The notes under the pieces are model-generated. The model did not search any database and was not told the DNA's origin. It worked only from the letters and a program-made list of their open reading frames with translations. Shown here one piece after another: positions 32,754 through 43,032 of a stretch of DNA of 64,000 nucleotides. This stretch comes from Paratrimastix pyriformis (lineage: Eukaryota > Preaxostyla > Paratrimastigidae): positions 150,280 to 214,279 of the forward strand of contig JAPMOS010000063.1 in assembly GCA_027972325.1 (NCBI GenBank). Reading direction: 5' to 3'. Both the position numbers and the translations under genes were made by a program. Position 1 is the first letter of the stretch. The number at the start of each line of letters is the position of its first letter.

Positions 32754-34868
32754 TTGGCCGAGAGGGTGTGGGCGCAGTCGGCGTCCTTGTCTCTGGACCA
32801 GGCCTTGGAGCTCAATCGAGTCTCGGCCGGCTCATCTCCAGTGGGGGGCCGTCTCAACAGGTTTCAGGCGGCCTGGGACGGGCTGCGGTTCCAGTCGGAT
32901 TGGAGCCGTGGGGTGATTGGGCGGGGTCTCGAGCTGGAGTGGCTCTCCTCTCCCCCGGAACATTGCATCCGGTCCTCTCAGATTCCGCTTTCGGCCGAGG
33001 ACTCGGCTGCCTTAGGGGAGGAAATCTCTGCCTTCAGGGAGGCAGGTGCCGTGAAGGAGGTGGCCCCTTCGTTCGCCAGGGCGGTCCTCCCTCTCTTCAC
33101 GGTCCCCAAGAAGGACGGCGGGAGGAGGGGGGTGATCAATGCCGCCCCACTGAACGAGTACGTCTCCTGCCCTCACTTCAGGGTGGAGGGCTTGTCAGTG
33201 GCGGCGGCCCTGATCCAGAAGGGCGAGTGGCTGATGAGCTTGGATTTTTCCAAGGCCTATCTCCACGTCCCTTTGCCTCCCGCCACCTCGAGGTACCTTT
33301 GCTTCGAGTGGGAGGGGAAGACCTGGGCGTTCGTGGCCATGCCTTTTGGCCTCAACGTTGCCCCTCGAGTCTTTACCAAGCTCATGAGGGTCCCGATTGC
33401 GGAGATCAGGTTTCGAGGTGTCAGGATTTCCATTTACCTCGACGATATCATGATTGTCGGGTCCTCGAAGGAGGAGGCTCTTCGGCACACAGTTTTCGTT
33501 GTGCTGCTCCTGACCGAGTTGGGCTTCGTCTTCAATGTGAAGAAGTGCACGAAGTCCCCAACGACGTGCCTCGAACATTTGGGCATGTTAGTGGACTCGG
33601 TCAGGATGTCCTTCCGGGTTCCCCCTCACAAGGTGGTGGCGACCTTGGAGTTGATCAAGGGAGCCTTGGGAAGGGGCCAGGACAGGCCTTTCTCGGTGAG
33701 GGAGCTCGCCAGACTGGCGGGTTCGCTCTCCTGTCTGCGGGACGCGGTTCTCCCGACCCACCTTTACACTCACAACCTTCTCCGGTTGGCGTCCAGAACG
33801 AGACGTTCCCCCGGGGGGTGGGTGGCTCGCACGGTTCTCGACGACTTGTCGCGTGCGGACCTCGAGTGGTGGAGGGACAATCTGAAGGGCTTCAACGGTG
33901 CGTCTTTCGCGCTGCCGCGCCCCCAGGTTGTCATCCAGACGGACGCGTCTTTCTTCGCGTGGGCGGGGATTCTTCGGACAAACCGTGGCCTATACCAGGA
34001 GACCAGGGGCATCTGGCCTCCGGAGCTGTGTCCCCATTCGATTTCCCCCCTCGAGTTGGAGGCGGGCATCCTGACGCTCAGGGCTCTGGCGCCCCTGGTG
34101 AGGGGCCAGCAGGTGCTTTGGCGCTGCGACAACAGTGCAGTGGTCTGGAGTGTGTCCAAGTGGAAGAGCATGTCCCCCGAAATGAATGCGGGGTTGCGAC
34201 GGCTCTTTGCTCTGGTCACCGAGTTGGGGATCCGGTTGGTGACTCAACACGTGCCGGGTTGCGAGAACCGCCGCCCGGACTTCCTGTCGCGGTGGCTCGA
34301 CCCGGAGGACTGGATGCTCCACCCGGAGGTGTTTCGGGTGGTCTCGTCGCTGTGGGGTCCGTTTCAGGTGGATGCCTTTGCCACGGCGGGAAACCATTTG
34401 CTCCCCCGGTGGTGGTCGCGCCTGTCGGAGGTGGGTTGCGAGGCGGTCGACGCTCTCAAGCAGGATTTTTCGAAGGTCCTGGCTTGGTGCAATCCTCCTT
34501 TCTCCCTTCTTTTGCCTCTCCTGCGGAGGCTGGCGTCCCAGCGAGCGACTGCGGTGGTTTGCGTCCCAGTGTGGCCATCGCAACCGTGGTGGCCCCTGCT
34601 TCTGCGCCTGCTGGTCCGGCCGCCCTTGCGGCTGCCAGTGTCGCCGGACCTGTTTCTGCCGCAGTCCACCCTCAACCGTGCTCCGTTGGGTGCTCCGTCT
34701 TGGCCAGTCTGGGTGGTGCGACTGTCGGGCCATCCTCGGGTACGGGAACAGGCCAGGCTGGCCTTCGGCCCGCGTCTGACCGTCCCGTCGGACGAACTGG
34801 TCTCCCTCCTTCCCTCGGGGTGGGAGGGCGTCGAGCCGAGGAGCTCGAGTGCCCGGATTGCTGGGTAG
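32754..34868 (+). CDS. DIRS reverse transcriptase - RNase H - Dam-like methyltransferase
   Basis: 705-codon frame. RT block: LPLFTVPKKDGGRRGVINAA (about residues 111-130), SLDFSKAYLHVPL, AMPFGLNVAPRVFTKLM and the catalytic YLDD in ISIYLDDIMIVGSS (about residue 227). RNase H block: QTDASFFAWAGIL (about 395), SPLELEAGILTL, WRCDNSAVVWS. The C-terminal part has the DIRS/Ngaro methyltransferase-like domain: FQVDAFATAGNHLLPRWW and the motif NPPF in LAWCNPPFSLLLPLL (about 579), then VCVPVWPSQPWW. Replication is presumed through a circular DNA intermediate made by this enzyme and integrated by the downstream recombinase. A longer overlapping frame is an artefact. Confidence 0.93.
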   Translation: MAERVWAQSASLSLDQALELNRVSAGSSPVGGRLNRFQAAWDGLRFQSDWSRGVIGRGLELEWLSSPPEHCIRSSQIPLSAEDSAALGEEISAFREAGAVKEVAPSFARAVLPLFTVPKKDGGRRGVINAAPLNEYVSCPHFRVEGLSVAAALIQKGEWLMSLDFSKAYLHVPLPPATSRYLCFEWEGKTWAFVAMPFGLNVAPRVFTKLMRVPIAEIRFRGVRISIYLDDIMIVGSSKEEALRHTVFVVLLLTELGFVFNVKKCTKSPTTCLEHLGMLVDSVRMSFRVPPHKVVATLELIKGALGRGQDRPFSVRELARLAGSLSCLRDAVLPTHLYTHNLLRLASRTRRSPGGWVARTVLDDLSRADLEWWRDNLKGFNGASFALPRPQVVIQTDASFFAWAGILRTNRGLYQETRGIWPPELCPHSISPLELEAGILTLRALAPLVRGQQVLWRCDNSAVVWSVSKWKSMSPEMNAGLRRLFALVTELGIRLVTQHVPGCENRRPDFLSRWLDPEDWMLHPEVFRVVSSLWGPFQVDAFATAGNHLLPRWWSRLSEVGCEAVDALKQDFSKVLAWCNPPFSLLLPLLRRLASQRATAVVCVPVWPSQPWWPLLLRLLVRPPLRLPVSPDLFLPQSTLNRAPLGAPSWPVWVVRLSGHPRVREQARLAFGPRLTVPSDELVSLLPSGWEGVEPRSSSARIAG

Positions 34869-34928
34869 ATTGTTGCGACGAGGTCGGGATCGAGGCGGAT
34901 TCCTCTGCTGAGGAGGAGGCTCTGCCTG

Positions 34929-36000
34929 ATGTGGGGGGAACCTCGGCTGCTCCCTTCCGCTCAAGGCTCCCTGACGGTTTGTCGGTCCGGGCGCAAAGCC
35001 TTATCGGTGGACGCCTGGAAATCTCGACCCAGAGGGCCTATGCCGCCGCTTGGAAACGCTTTGTTCATGGTGCGAGCGGGGGGGTCGGGACCCGTGTGTA
35101 CGGGACCGGACAGCCCTGGCCATTCAGACGGCCAATTTCGTCGCTGACGAGCAGGCGGAGCTCCACCTGGGCTACTCAGCCTGCAAGACCCGTGTGGCTG
35201 CGATTTCGACGAGTCTGAAGCCGATTTTGGGCTTCGCTGTCGGGGAAGAGCCGACGGTTTCCGCTCTGATGACCGGAGTTCGGAAGGTTCGCCCTGAGGT
35301 TCCCCGGTACTCAGACCACCCAGATTTGGGTCTGATATGGTCCTTGTTCGACCGCTGGGGGGCCAACGACGGGCTCGAGGATTGGCGTCTGGTGGCCAAG
35401 GTCTCTGCTCTTCTCTTGATTTTCGGGCTCCGCAAGGCGGACCAGGTGCGCATCGACCTGTCTCGGTCCGATGTTGGCAAGGATGCGCTGCGTTTTCGCG
35501 CGCTGACAAAGGAGTCTCGCGCGATGTTGTGGGTAACGCAGCCTATTCCCGCTTGCCCAGAGCACCCATGCCGTTGCGCGGTGGCAGCGGTGGAGGAGCT
35601 CCTGGAGAGGCGCCCGTTGGCGGCCCCGAAGGAGCCTCTGTTCGTGAGCTTCCGGTCGGGATCGCCGTGCACGGCGAAGTGGCTCGGCTCTTGCGTCAAG
35701 AAGCTCATGCTGGAAGCCGGGATTGATCCGGTGAAGTTCAAACCTCATTGTCTGAGAGGTATGGGTTCTTCTCGAGCGTTGGAGGCCGGGATTCCGGAAG
35801 CGCTCGTGCTTCTTCAGTTCCGTTGGTCCTCCCGCTCCGATACCTTCACAAGGTTCTATCTGCGCAGTCAAAGCTGCAGCAGCTGGGGCAGCAGTTTACG
35901 CCTGACTCCCTCGGGTTCTCCGCTGGCGTCGCCGGTCAGGGGTTGGGGTTGGTGGCGGCGCTTTCTTTCTTTCTCGGTCAGCGCCGGCTTGAGTAAGTAG
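34929..36000 (+). CDS. DIRS tyrosine recombinase, one frame break
   Basis: The N-terminal core-binding part SLIGGRLEISTQRAYAAAWK lies in one frame and the rest in another, with the change near the G run at 35082-35087, so a homopolymer indel is likely. The catalytic domain follows: first Arg in LLLIFGLRKADQVRIDL, then KPHCLRGMGSSRALEAGIPE (H-x-x-R), a Trp in FRWSSRSDTF and the nucleophile Tyr in TRFYLRS. Ends at 36000. It catalyses integration of the circular element, which explains the lack of target duplication. Confidence 0.85.
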
Positions 36001-36150
36001 TAACCTGTTGTGGTTTTCCCAATAAGAGTGTGGTTTCTCCTTTTATTTTTCTTTGCGTCTGCTCCCCGCGCTCGGGCGGGGTTCCTCCGCTAGGCGACTC
36101 TCGCTGCGGGGTGTGGTGGTGCCTCGTTCGTGAGGCTTGTGATCTCTCCT

Positions 36151-36291
36151 GACTTCAAACGAGTAGAGAATATCTCTACTCCGAGGAACACAATAAAGTG
36201 TTCCCTAGAGTGTAACTTAAGTTTTGGGAAGTATCGACCCAAAACAGAGAGTTACACGAATATAGGAGGAGTAGAGATATTCTCTACTCGG
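36151..36291. repeat. DIRS internal complementary region
   Basis: First part (36151-36240) is the reverse complement of the left terminus, including the two palindromes and a 20-bp insertion relative to it. Second part (36241-36291) is the reverse complement of the right terminus. Their contact point reproduces the joined left and right ends of the element, as expected for the template that bridges ends in DIRS replication. Confidence 0.9.
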
Positions 36292-36352
36292 TCCCACCCA
36301 TCCTCCCAGCGGGAGTTCCCGAACTAGAAGATGGAATGGTGCGCCTTGTGCG

Positions 36353-36497
36353 CGAACCGGGGTGTAGCTGGCTATTCGTGCCGGTATCCGGTTGATTCTT
36401 TTCTTCTTTGCGCGAGGTAGGAAGATGCGCCGAACGCATCACTTCAAACGAGTAGAGAATATCTCTACTCCTCCTATATTCGTGTAACTCTCTGTTT
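36353..36497 (-). repeat. DIRS right inverted terminal repeat
   Basis: 36353-36447 is the inverted copy of the left repeat (CGAACCGGGGTGTAGCTGGC ... GATGCGCCGAACGCATC). It is followed by the 21-bp palindrome, then CCTCCTATATTCGTGTAACT and CTCTG, unique to this end and to the internal complementary region. Confidence 0.9.
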
Positions 36498-36928
36498 CCG
36501 GGCGTCTTTCAATGCTCATGGATGTCCTCCCCCTCCGATGGGGAGGTCCCGAGATTTTTCCCTGCTGTCGACGCCCCTCATCGTGTGTTGATTACGATTT
36601 GTCCTGCAGATGTGCGAATCAATGTGCCAGCTGGAATGTCGCTTGCCATTGTGAGGAGACGCGACCTTCCGACAGTGCCTGCGCTCAAGCAATGGTTGGA
36701 GACGCTCAACCCCCCGATCAGGCCCCAGATGATTGCGCGAAAGGGTCAAGCTTATGGTACTGGGAAGTGGGACGGCACCTGGCTCCTAACTGTAACGGAG
36801 GCAGAGAGGACAGCTATCTACGCGACCAAGGCGAGTGGACCTCCCTGCGCACGTACAATCGTGCGCAGGGAGGTCGTAAGGGTGCGTGCAAAGGGTTTGT
36901 TGTGAACATGAGCTAGGGGGCGAGAGGG

Positions 36929-38250
36929 GTGGTGCTGAAGACACAAAGAGGTGATCAATCCAGACAATCAGATAATACCAAGAGAAAGATAACTGAACGA
37001 CCATATATTCTCAGAAGAAATATAAATACTGAATTAAGCCCTTACGCTGCGCGTATTGAGTTGGGCAATACAGCGAAATCGGCGTTGGGCCTGAGACTAG
37101 TCTCGGGCACGCTCGATCTTGTTATTGAAAACCAGTTGGTGGTGTGGTGGTGTGTTACACAGACTGGGGAAAGTGGGTGTGGGCTTGGCCGACATGATCA
37201 GGGGCTGGCTTGCGGACGAGGATGGCTGCTGTATCGGAAATGGAGGAGCTGTGATAATAGAATAGTGTTGGGGACGGACCCAAAGGAAGAAGGAGGCGTG
37301 GTAAAGGAAACGTGGCGATCGGTGGGGAATCGGCCGGGTAGCGCAGGAGGAAGAAGAACGAGTGGATGGGGATCTGATTTGGTGAAAAAGAAGGTCGGGG
37401 AATTGAAACAGTGGAATGGGGTTGAGCGGACGGTGAAGAAAACTGATGGGGCAGGAGCTTGCTACTGCCAGGTTGAGCACCCGGGGAGGGAATCTTCGGC
37501 CGGAGTTGGGCGGACGGGTCTCTGCATGAGTTGGCAGAGAACGATGGCGGTTTGGTGGATCTCCTTTTTGACGATTTTGATAGGTAGTGTTGGTAGGGTG
37601 GGTGTGTTCATGCAGGGGCCTTGCTTTTGGAAGATGGCCCTGATCGACTTGATCCAAGCGAGGGGGGGCGGGGAATACCACAGGCTATGGGTGCAGGTGA
37701 AGGGGGTAGTACGAGGACATCGTTATTGGACCAAACGAAATATATTTGGGGGGAATCGATGGATGGGAATCTGTTTACTGGTGGCGCTGGCTCAACGGGG
37801 AGAGACGGGCGTGAATCGGAGAGCGTGGTGGGAACTCGGCGCGGCTCTGAAAGTCGAGGCGGCGTGGAAGGAGTGGGTATGGATGATGGAGCGGCGGAGG
37901 TTTGGGCTTTGGGGGTGGGGACGGGATCCCAGCTGGCGGACTGGGAGGATGGAAAGGCAGGAAAAGAGACTGGCCCGAAGAGGCGGACGAGGACGAGGTA
38001 CGGGAGGAGAAGGAGGCTCTGATGGAAGGGGGAGGGGAAGTGACAGTGATGGAGGGATGGTGGAGCGACTGGGCGTGTTGATTGGCGGTGGTGGCGGGCT
38101 GGAGGAGGTTGAAGGGGTTGGCTTGTCGCAGGGGGCGGGGGTCGGGAGGTACAGAGGCGTGTGTAGGCCACCGTTGTTGGGTGGCAACAGCCCTTCAAGT
38201 GGTGCATGGGAGGAAATTTTAGCCGTGACACGGCTTATTGAGACGTGAAT
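36929..38250. other. purine-biased strand with long frames on both strands, coding status unclear
   Basis: The plus strand is open for 439 codons (Trp- and Gly-rich, no motif). The minus strand is open at 37097-37681 and 37608-38231 (Pro/Ser-rich). Strong G/A bias on the plus strand suppresses stops in several frames, so length alone is weak evidence. Between 36930 and 37040 the sequence is AT-richer than the rest. No gene is claimed. Confidence 0.3.
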
Positions 38251-38350
38251 CACGGCTAATTTTGGGGAACCCAGTCTTATTCTCACGTCTTATTTTCGCG
38301 GCTAAGCAGGCGGCCCGCGGCTAATTTTTCGCCATGAAAATAAGCCGTGA
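38220..38350. repeat. cluster of CACGGCTAA / AAGCCGTG palindromes
   Basis: AGCCGTGACACGGCT is a near-perfect palindrome. CACGGCTTATTGAGACGTGA and ATCACGGCTAATTTT are echoed inverted at AAAATAAGCCGTGATGAC (38336-38353), with further GCGGCTAA copies between. It resembles the hairpin-rich terminus of a DNA element. Confidence 0.6.
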
Positions 38351-38351
38351 T

Positions 38352-38427
38352 GACAGTAGCCCAGCAGCTAGAACGTCTGGTTCGAAGGGGCAACGTCACC
38401 GGTTCGACTCCTGGAGGGCGGTCAGAA
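38352..38427 (+). other. tRNA-like sequence, possible SINE head
   Basis: TAGCCCAGCAGCTAGAACG resembles a Pol III A box and GGTTCGACTCC is a good B box at near-normal spacing. The acceptor, D and T stems do not pair well, so it is not a functional tRNA. It is probably a tRNA-derived promoter or tRNA relic. Confidence 0.35.
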
Positions 38428-38779
38428 TTTAACAGAAGATTAAAATTCTGTGCCCGCTGTGTTTCGATCCCGCCACTTCCGCACCAAAAACAAGCAAGCT
38501 GCTGTTTGACTACGACGCCTGTTGCCACAACAAAAAAAAAGAAGGGGAGGGAATTAGCCGGTTAGGTAGTGGAAGGGAGAGAAATCGACCAGGGGGCAAC
38601 CAGCAGGCGCCTCGCTCTGCACTCCCCGCGGCACACGCATCACAGACAAATTCACATGAATAGAGAGAGAAAGAGAGTGAGAGTGCGTCGGAGCGGCAGA
38701 GAGGAGGCGGGCGGGGCGATGATGCTGTGGGGGGCCCGGGGGGGGGGGGCGCCGATGATGTGGGCCGGTGTGGGGCGGC

Positions 38780-40237
38780 TTCTATTCTCAGTTCAACACG
38801 ATTTACGCAGGGCTATGGCCTGCGAAATCACTGCGGTGAATGATGAGCTGGACGACGCAACCATTGCTTTTATTGAAAAACATGCTTCTATTCTTGATGA
38901 AGAAGATCCATTTCTGTGCTTTATTGACGAGCTCGACGATCATCGAGCTATCTTCCGGAGCATGGACCAGCTGAGCCGTCTTTCCTTCACTTCTACCATG
39001 ATCCCTGAGTTTGGCAAACTTTTTGGGTATTTGGTGGCCTCTGAGAAGCGCATCCCGTCGACCAAGTTGCTTCAGCGCATCAGTTTGAGCATTCTACGGT
39101 CGGCGGGGGGCGATCAATCTCTGTGCTGCCAAAAGCTTGCGCAATTGATTCAATTCATTTGTGGTGCCACCATTTTCAATTTGGAGTCTTCCAGCAAGCC
39201 CGTTACTGTATCGCGAGTATCGATGGCGACCCCGTTCCCGCCCGACCTGTTGCTTCGGTGAACCCGTCCACTGCTTCGCCGCAATCCGGCCTGTGTCCAA
39301 AGTCACCGAGCACTGTCAAACAGCCTCCCGGAAAAGTGACCGCACATTGCATCGACCCCTCAGCTGCCCCGCTTCAGCTTGGAGGTGGTACGAGTCGGCC
39401 ACGTCCGCCATCCCCTGAACCTTCGCCAGCAAAGAAGAAGGACAGGGTTGAGGAGAAGGCTGACAGCAATCCTTTGCTGTGCGCCCTGCTGTTGCCCACC
39501 AGCAGCCCGCGCCGGTCGGGAATCCGTTCGCCAGGGTGCCGCCCCCAGCCCCCACTGCATCTGCAGCAGCCCCACTGCATCTGCACCAGCCCCCACTGCA
39601 TCTGCACCAGCCCCACTGCGACTCCCACTGTGGCCCCTGCCCATGCCCCTGCCCCTGCCCCTGCCCCTGCCCCTGCCCATGTTGCCCCTGCCCATGTTGC
39701 CCCTGCCCATGCTGCCCCTGCCCATGCTGCCCCTGCGCTTGTCCCTGCCCCAGCGCAAGGGCTTCTTGCCACGCCGAAGGGAGCCTCGCTCTGCCCCACG
39801 GATCTGGGGTTGAAGGGGAGCGGGGCGGCTCGAGTGCCCGCGGGACCGGACGGGCCGCGGAGGCGGGACTTTGGATGGTGGATCCGCCAACAACACGCCC
39901 CGATGTTCGTGTTCCGCACCAGTACCAGATGGTACATGGGGACGCGGATGCCCAACGCCCAAGAAGTCCCAATGTAAGGGAATTGTGTTCCTTTCGGTTC
40001 AATCTTTTGTCCCGTTGTTCAGTCTTTTCCCTGATTTATCTCCTCGATCCACCCTATTCCTTGGTCCCCTCCCCCCCGTTCTTTTCTACCTCTCCCTGTC
40101 ACCATAGCCCCCGCCCCTAGCCCTAGTTGCCCGCAGAATTGCGGGGACATGGGAGGGACTGGGGTCATGTTACCCCGGCTTCGGCCGGAATCGGGAGTTT
40201 TGCATCTCTATGTTGCAAACATGTATGACACACACAC
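38780..40237 (+). mobile_element. retroposon family 1, copy B
   Basis: Flanked by the direct repeat GTGGGGCGGC (38770-38779 and 40238-40247). 1458 bp, near-identical to copy A: ATG at 38815, the same early stop after ATPFPPDLLLR at 39261, a different number of CATCTGCACCAGCCCC repeats, the intact GWWIR end at 39977, and the hairpin and AC tail. Confidence 0.88.
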
Positions 40238-40404
40238 GTGGGGCGGCGGGGTGATGATGATATGGTGTGGGCTGGTGCGGAGTGGGGGTGATGATGGTGT
40301 GGGGCGGGTTGCTGACGATGTGGGATGTGCGGGCGTGCGGGGTGGTGGTGGGGGTGATGATGGTGCGGGGTGGGTGATGATGGGCTGTGCCATGTGGGGG
40401 TGAT

Positions 40405-40611
40405 GATGGTATGTGTGTATGTATGTGTGTATGTGTGTATGTGTGTATGTGTGTATGTGTGTATGCGTGTCTGTGTGCTGTGCTGTGCTGTGCTGTGCTG
40501 TGCTGTGCTGTGCTGTGCTGTGCTGTGCTGTGCTGTGTGCTGTGTGCTGTGCTGTGTGCTGTGTGCTGTGTGCTGTGTGCTGTGTGCTGTGTGCTGTGCT
40601 GTGCTGTGTGC
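40405..40611. repeat. (TGTGTA)n then (TGTGC)n microsatellite
   Basis: TGTGTATG units pass into TGTGC pentamers up to the border of copy C. Confidence 0.95.
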
Positions 40612-42075
40612 CCCGGCACTATTCTCAGTTCAACACGATTTACGCAGGGCTATGGCCTGCGAAATCACTGCGGTGAATGATGAGCTGGACGACGCAACCA
40701 TTGCTTTTATTGAAAAACATGCTTCTATTCTTGATGAAGAAGATCCATTTCTGTGCTTTATTGACGAGCTCGACGATCATCGAGCTATCTTCCGGAGCAT
40801 GGACCAGCTGAGCCGTCTTTCCTTCACTTCTACCATGATCCCTGAGTTTGGCAAACTTTTTGGGTATTTGGTGGCCTCTGAGAAGCGCATCCCGTCGACC
40901 AAGTTGCTTCAGCGCATCAGTTTGAGCATTCTACGGTCGGCGGGGGGCGATCAATCTCTGTGCTGCCAAAAGCTTGCGCAATTGATTCAATTCATTTGTG
41001 GTGCCACCATTTTCAATTTGGAGTCTTCCAGCAAGCCCGTTACTGTATCGCGAGTATCGATGGCGACCCCCGTTCCCGCCCGACCTGTGGCTTCGGTGAA
41101 CCCGTCCACTGCTTCGCCGCAATCCGGCCTGTGTCCAAAGTCACCGAGCACTGTCAAACAGCCTCCCGGAAAAGTGACCGCACATTGCATCGACCCCTCA
41201 GCTGCCCCGCTTCAGCTTGGAGGTGGTACGAGTCGGCCACGTCCGCCATCCCCTGAACCTTCGCCAGCAAAGAAGAAGGACAGGGTTGAGGAGAAGGCTG
41301 ACAGCAATCCTTTGCTGTGCGCCCTGCTGTTGCCCACCAGCAGCCCGCGCCGGTCGGGAATCCGTTCGCCAGGGTGCCGCCCCCAGCCCCCACTGCATCT
41401 GCAGCAGCCCCCACTGCATCTGCACCAGCCCCACTGCATCTGCACCAGCCCCCACTGCGACTCCCACTGTGGCCCCTGCCCATGCCCCTGCCCCTGCCCC
41501 TGCCCCTGCCCCTGCCCATGTTGCCCCTGCCCATGTTGCCCCTGCCCATGCTGCCCCTGCCCATGCTGCCCCTGCGCTTGTCCCTGCCCCAGCGCAAGGG
41601 CTTCTTGCCACGCCGAAGGGAGCCTCGCTCTGCCCCACGGATCTGGGGTTGAAGGGGAGCGGGGCGGCTCGAGTGCCCGCGGGACCGGACGGGCCGCGGA
41701 GGCGGGACTTTGGATGGTGGATCCGCCAACAACACGCCCCGATGTTCGTGTTCCGCACCAGTACCAGATGGTACATGGGGACGCGGATGCCCAACGCCCA
41801 AGAAGTCCCAATGTAAGGGAATTGTGTTCCTTTCGGTTCAATCTTTTGTCCCGTTGTTCAGTCTTTTCCCTGATTTATCTCCTCGATCCACCCTATTCCT
41901 TGGTCCCCTCCCCCCCGTTCTTTTCTACCTCTCCCTGTCACCATAGCCCCCGCCCCTAGCCCTAGTTGCCCGCAGAATTGCGGGGGACATGGGAGGGACT
42001 GGGGGTCATGTTACCCCCCGGAATCGGGAGTTTTGCATCTCTATGTTGCAAACATGTATGACACACACACACACC
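40612..42075 (+). mobile_element. retroposon family 1, copy C
   Basis: Flanked by GTGCTGTGTGC (40601-40611 and 42076-42086), although this lies in similar simple repeats. ATG at 40652. Here an extra C near 41068 keeps the N-terminal frame open into the linker (ATPVPARPVASVNPSTASP), unlike A and B. The frame then departs from the GWWIR frame in a C-rich repeat. The UUCG-type hairpin is deleted (CCCCCCGGAATCGGGAG). It ends in a longer AC tail. Confidence 0.82.
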
Positions 42076-42086
42076 GTGCTGTGTGC

Positions 42087-42960
42087 TGTGTGCTGTGTGT
42101 GTGTGATGATGATAGTGCGGGGTGCGGAGTGGGGGTGATGGTGTGCGGGGGGTGGGGGTGGTGCGGGGGTGGGGGTGGTGCGGGGGTGATGATGGGCTGC
42201 GCCATGTGGGGGTGATGGTGGTGCGGGATGGGGATGATGGTTGTGAGGGGTGGACGTGATGATAGGCTGTGCCATGTGGGGGTGATGGTGGTGCGGGGGA
42301 GGATCGTGTGGGCGTTGCTGACGATGTGGGGGTGATGATGGTGCGGGGTGGTGGTGGTGATGGGGCGATGGTTGTGCGGGGTGTGGGTGATGATGGGCTG
42401 ATGATGGCGCAATGTGGGGTGATGATGGTGCGGGGTGGGGGTGATGGTGCGGGGTGGTGGGGGTGATGGTTGTGGGGGTGGGTGATGATGGTGATGATGG
42501 TGCGGGGTGGTGGGGGTGATGATGGTGCGGGGTGGTGGGGGTGACGCTGGTGCCATGGGGGTGATGAAGGTCCGGGTGGCGGTGATGATGTGGGGGTGAT
42601 GCTGGTGCCGGGGAGATGATGATGGTGCCATGTGGGTGACGATGGTGAGGCGGGTGATGGCGGTGCAATGCTGCGGGGTGATGGCGGTGCCATGCTGCGG
42701 GTGCCATGCTGCGGGTGCCATGCTGCGGGTGCCATGCTGCGGGTGCCATGCTGCGGGTGCCATGCTGCGGGTGCCATGCTGCGGGTGCCATGCTGCGGGG
42801 TGGTGGTGGTGGTGGTGGTGGTGGTGGTGGTGGTGGTGGTGGTGGTGGTGGTGGCATGCGGGCGGGGTGAAGGTGATGGTTGTGTTGGGGTGGTGGGGGT
42901 GATGATGATGCCACGTGGGTGATGATGGTGCGGGTTGGGGCGGAGTGGTCGGTTCGCGGA
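42087..42960. repeat. GATGATGGTGCGGGG-type minisatellite and (GGT)n
   Basis: Irregular units of GTGATGATGGTGCGGGG fill about 42100-42690, then eight copies of the 14-bp unit GGGTGCCATGCTGC (42690-42800), then a (GGT)n tract. No gene is supported. Confidence 0.9.
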
Positions 42961-43032
42961 CGCTTAGTGGACGGGCTTGCTTGGAACCGCTGGGGAGCGG
43001 AAGGTTGCCAGACAGGGGGCCTTGGGGCTCCC

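Larger units (their letters stand above)
28194..36497 (+). mobile_element. DIRS-type tyrosine-recombinase retrotransposon, structurally complete
   Basis: It has split inverted terminal repeats, an internal complementary region, a Pro-rich gag-like region, an RT-RNase H-methyltransferase ORF and a tyrosine recombinase ORF. Both ends are defined by the internal complementary region, which contains the reverse complement of the joined ends (GTATCGACCC then AAAACAGAGAG at 36231-36251). Short sequence CTGTTT is present at both borders (28194-28199, 36492-36497), consistent with recombinase-mediated integration without long target duplication. A separate retroposon (copy A) is inserted near the left end. 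Several coding frames carry single-base breaks, so activity is doubtful unless these are assembly errors. Confidence 0.9.
28161..36905 (+). pseudogene. ORF C, interrupted by the DIRS element
   Basis: Left part 28161-28199 starts MVMVDSLRIFM and right part 36498-36905 starts PGVFQCSWMSSPSDGEV and ends at a stop at 36905. The two halves meet in the same frame across the sequence CTGTTT that is present once at each end of the DIRS insertion, giving about 148 codons for the uninterrupted site. The right part includes ADVRINVPAGMSLAI and WDGTWLLTVTEAE. No homology is recognised. Continuity of frame across the insertion is the main evidence that ORF C was coding. Confidence 0.5.

Noticed and set aside
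32555-35218. 887-codon plus-strand open frame
   Set aside because: It is a shadow frame of the DIRS reverse transcriptase; the overlapping frame 32754-34868 carries all RT, RNase H and methyltransferase motifs. Only its last part (about 34929-35080) contains real recombinase sequence.
36929-38248. 439-codon Trp/Gly-rich plus-strand frame
   Set aside because: Strong purine bias removes stops in several frames on both strands; no motif, no splice logic and no homology is recognisable, so it is listed only as unclear sequence.
38352-38427. Functional tRNA gene
   Set aside because: A and B boxes are present, but the acceptor, D and T stems do not pair.
40370-41959. 529-codon frame beginning with Val/Cys repeats
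   Set aside because: Its start is a translation of the TGTG microsatellite, and its 3' part follows the wrong frame for the GWWIR domain; only the middle is the real retroposon ORF.
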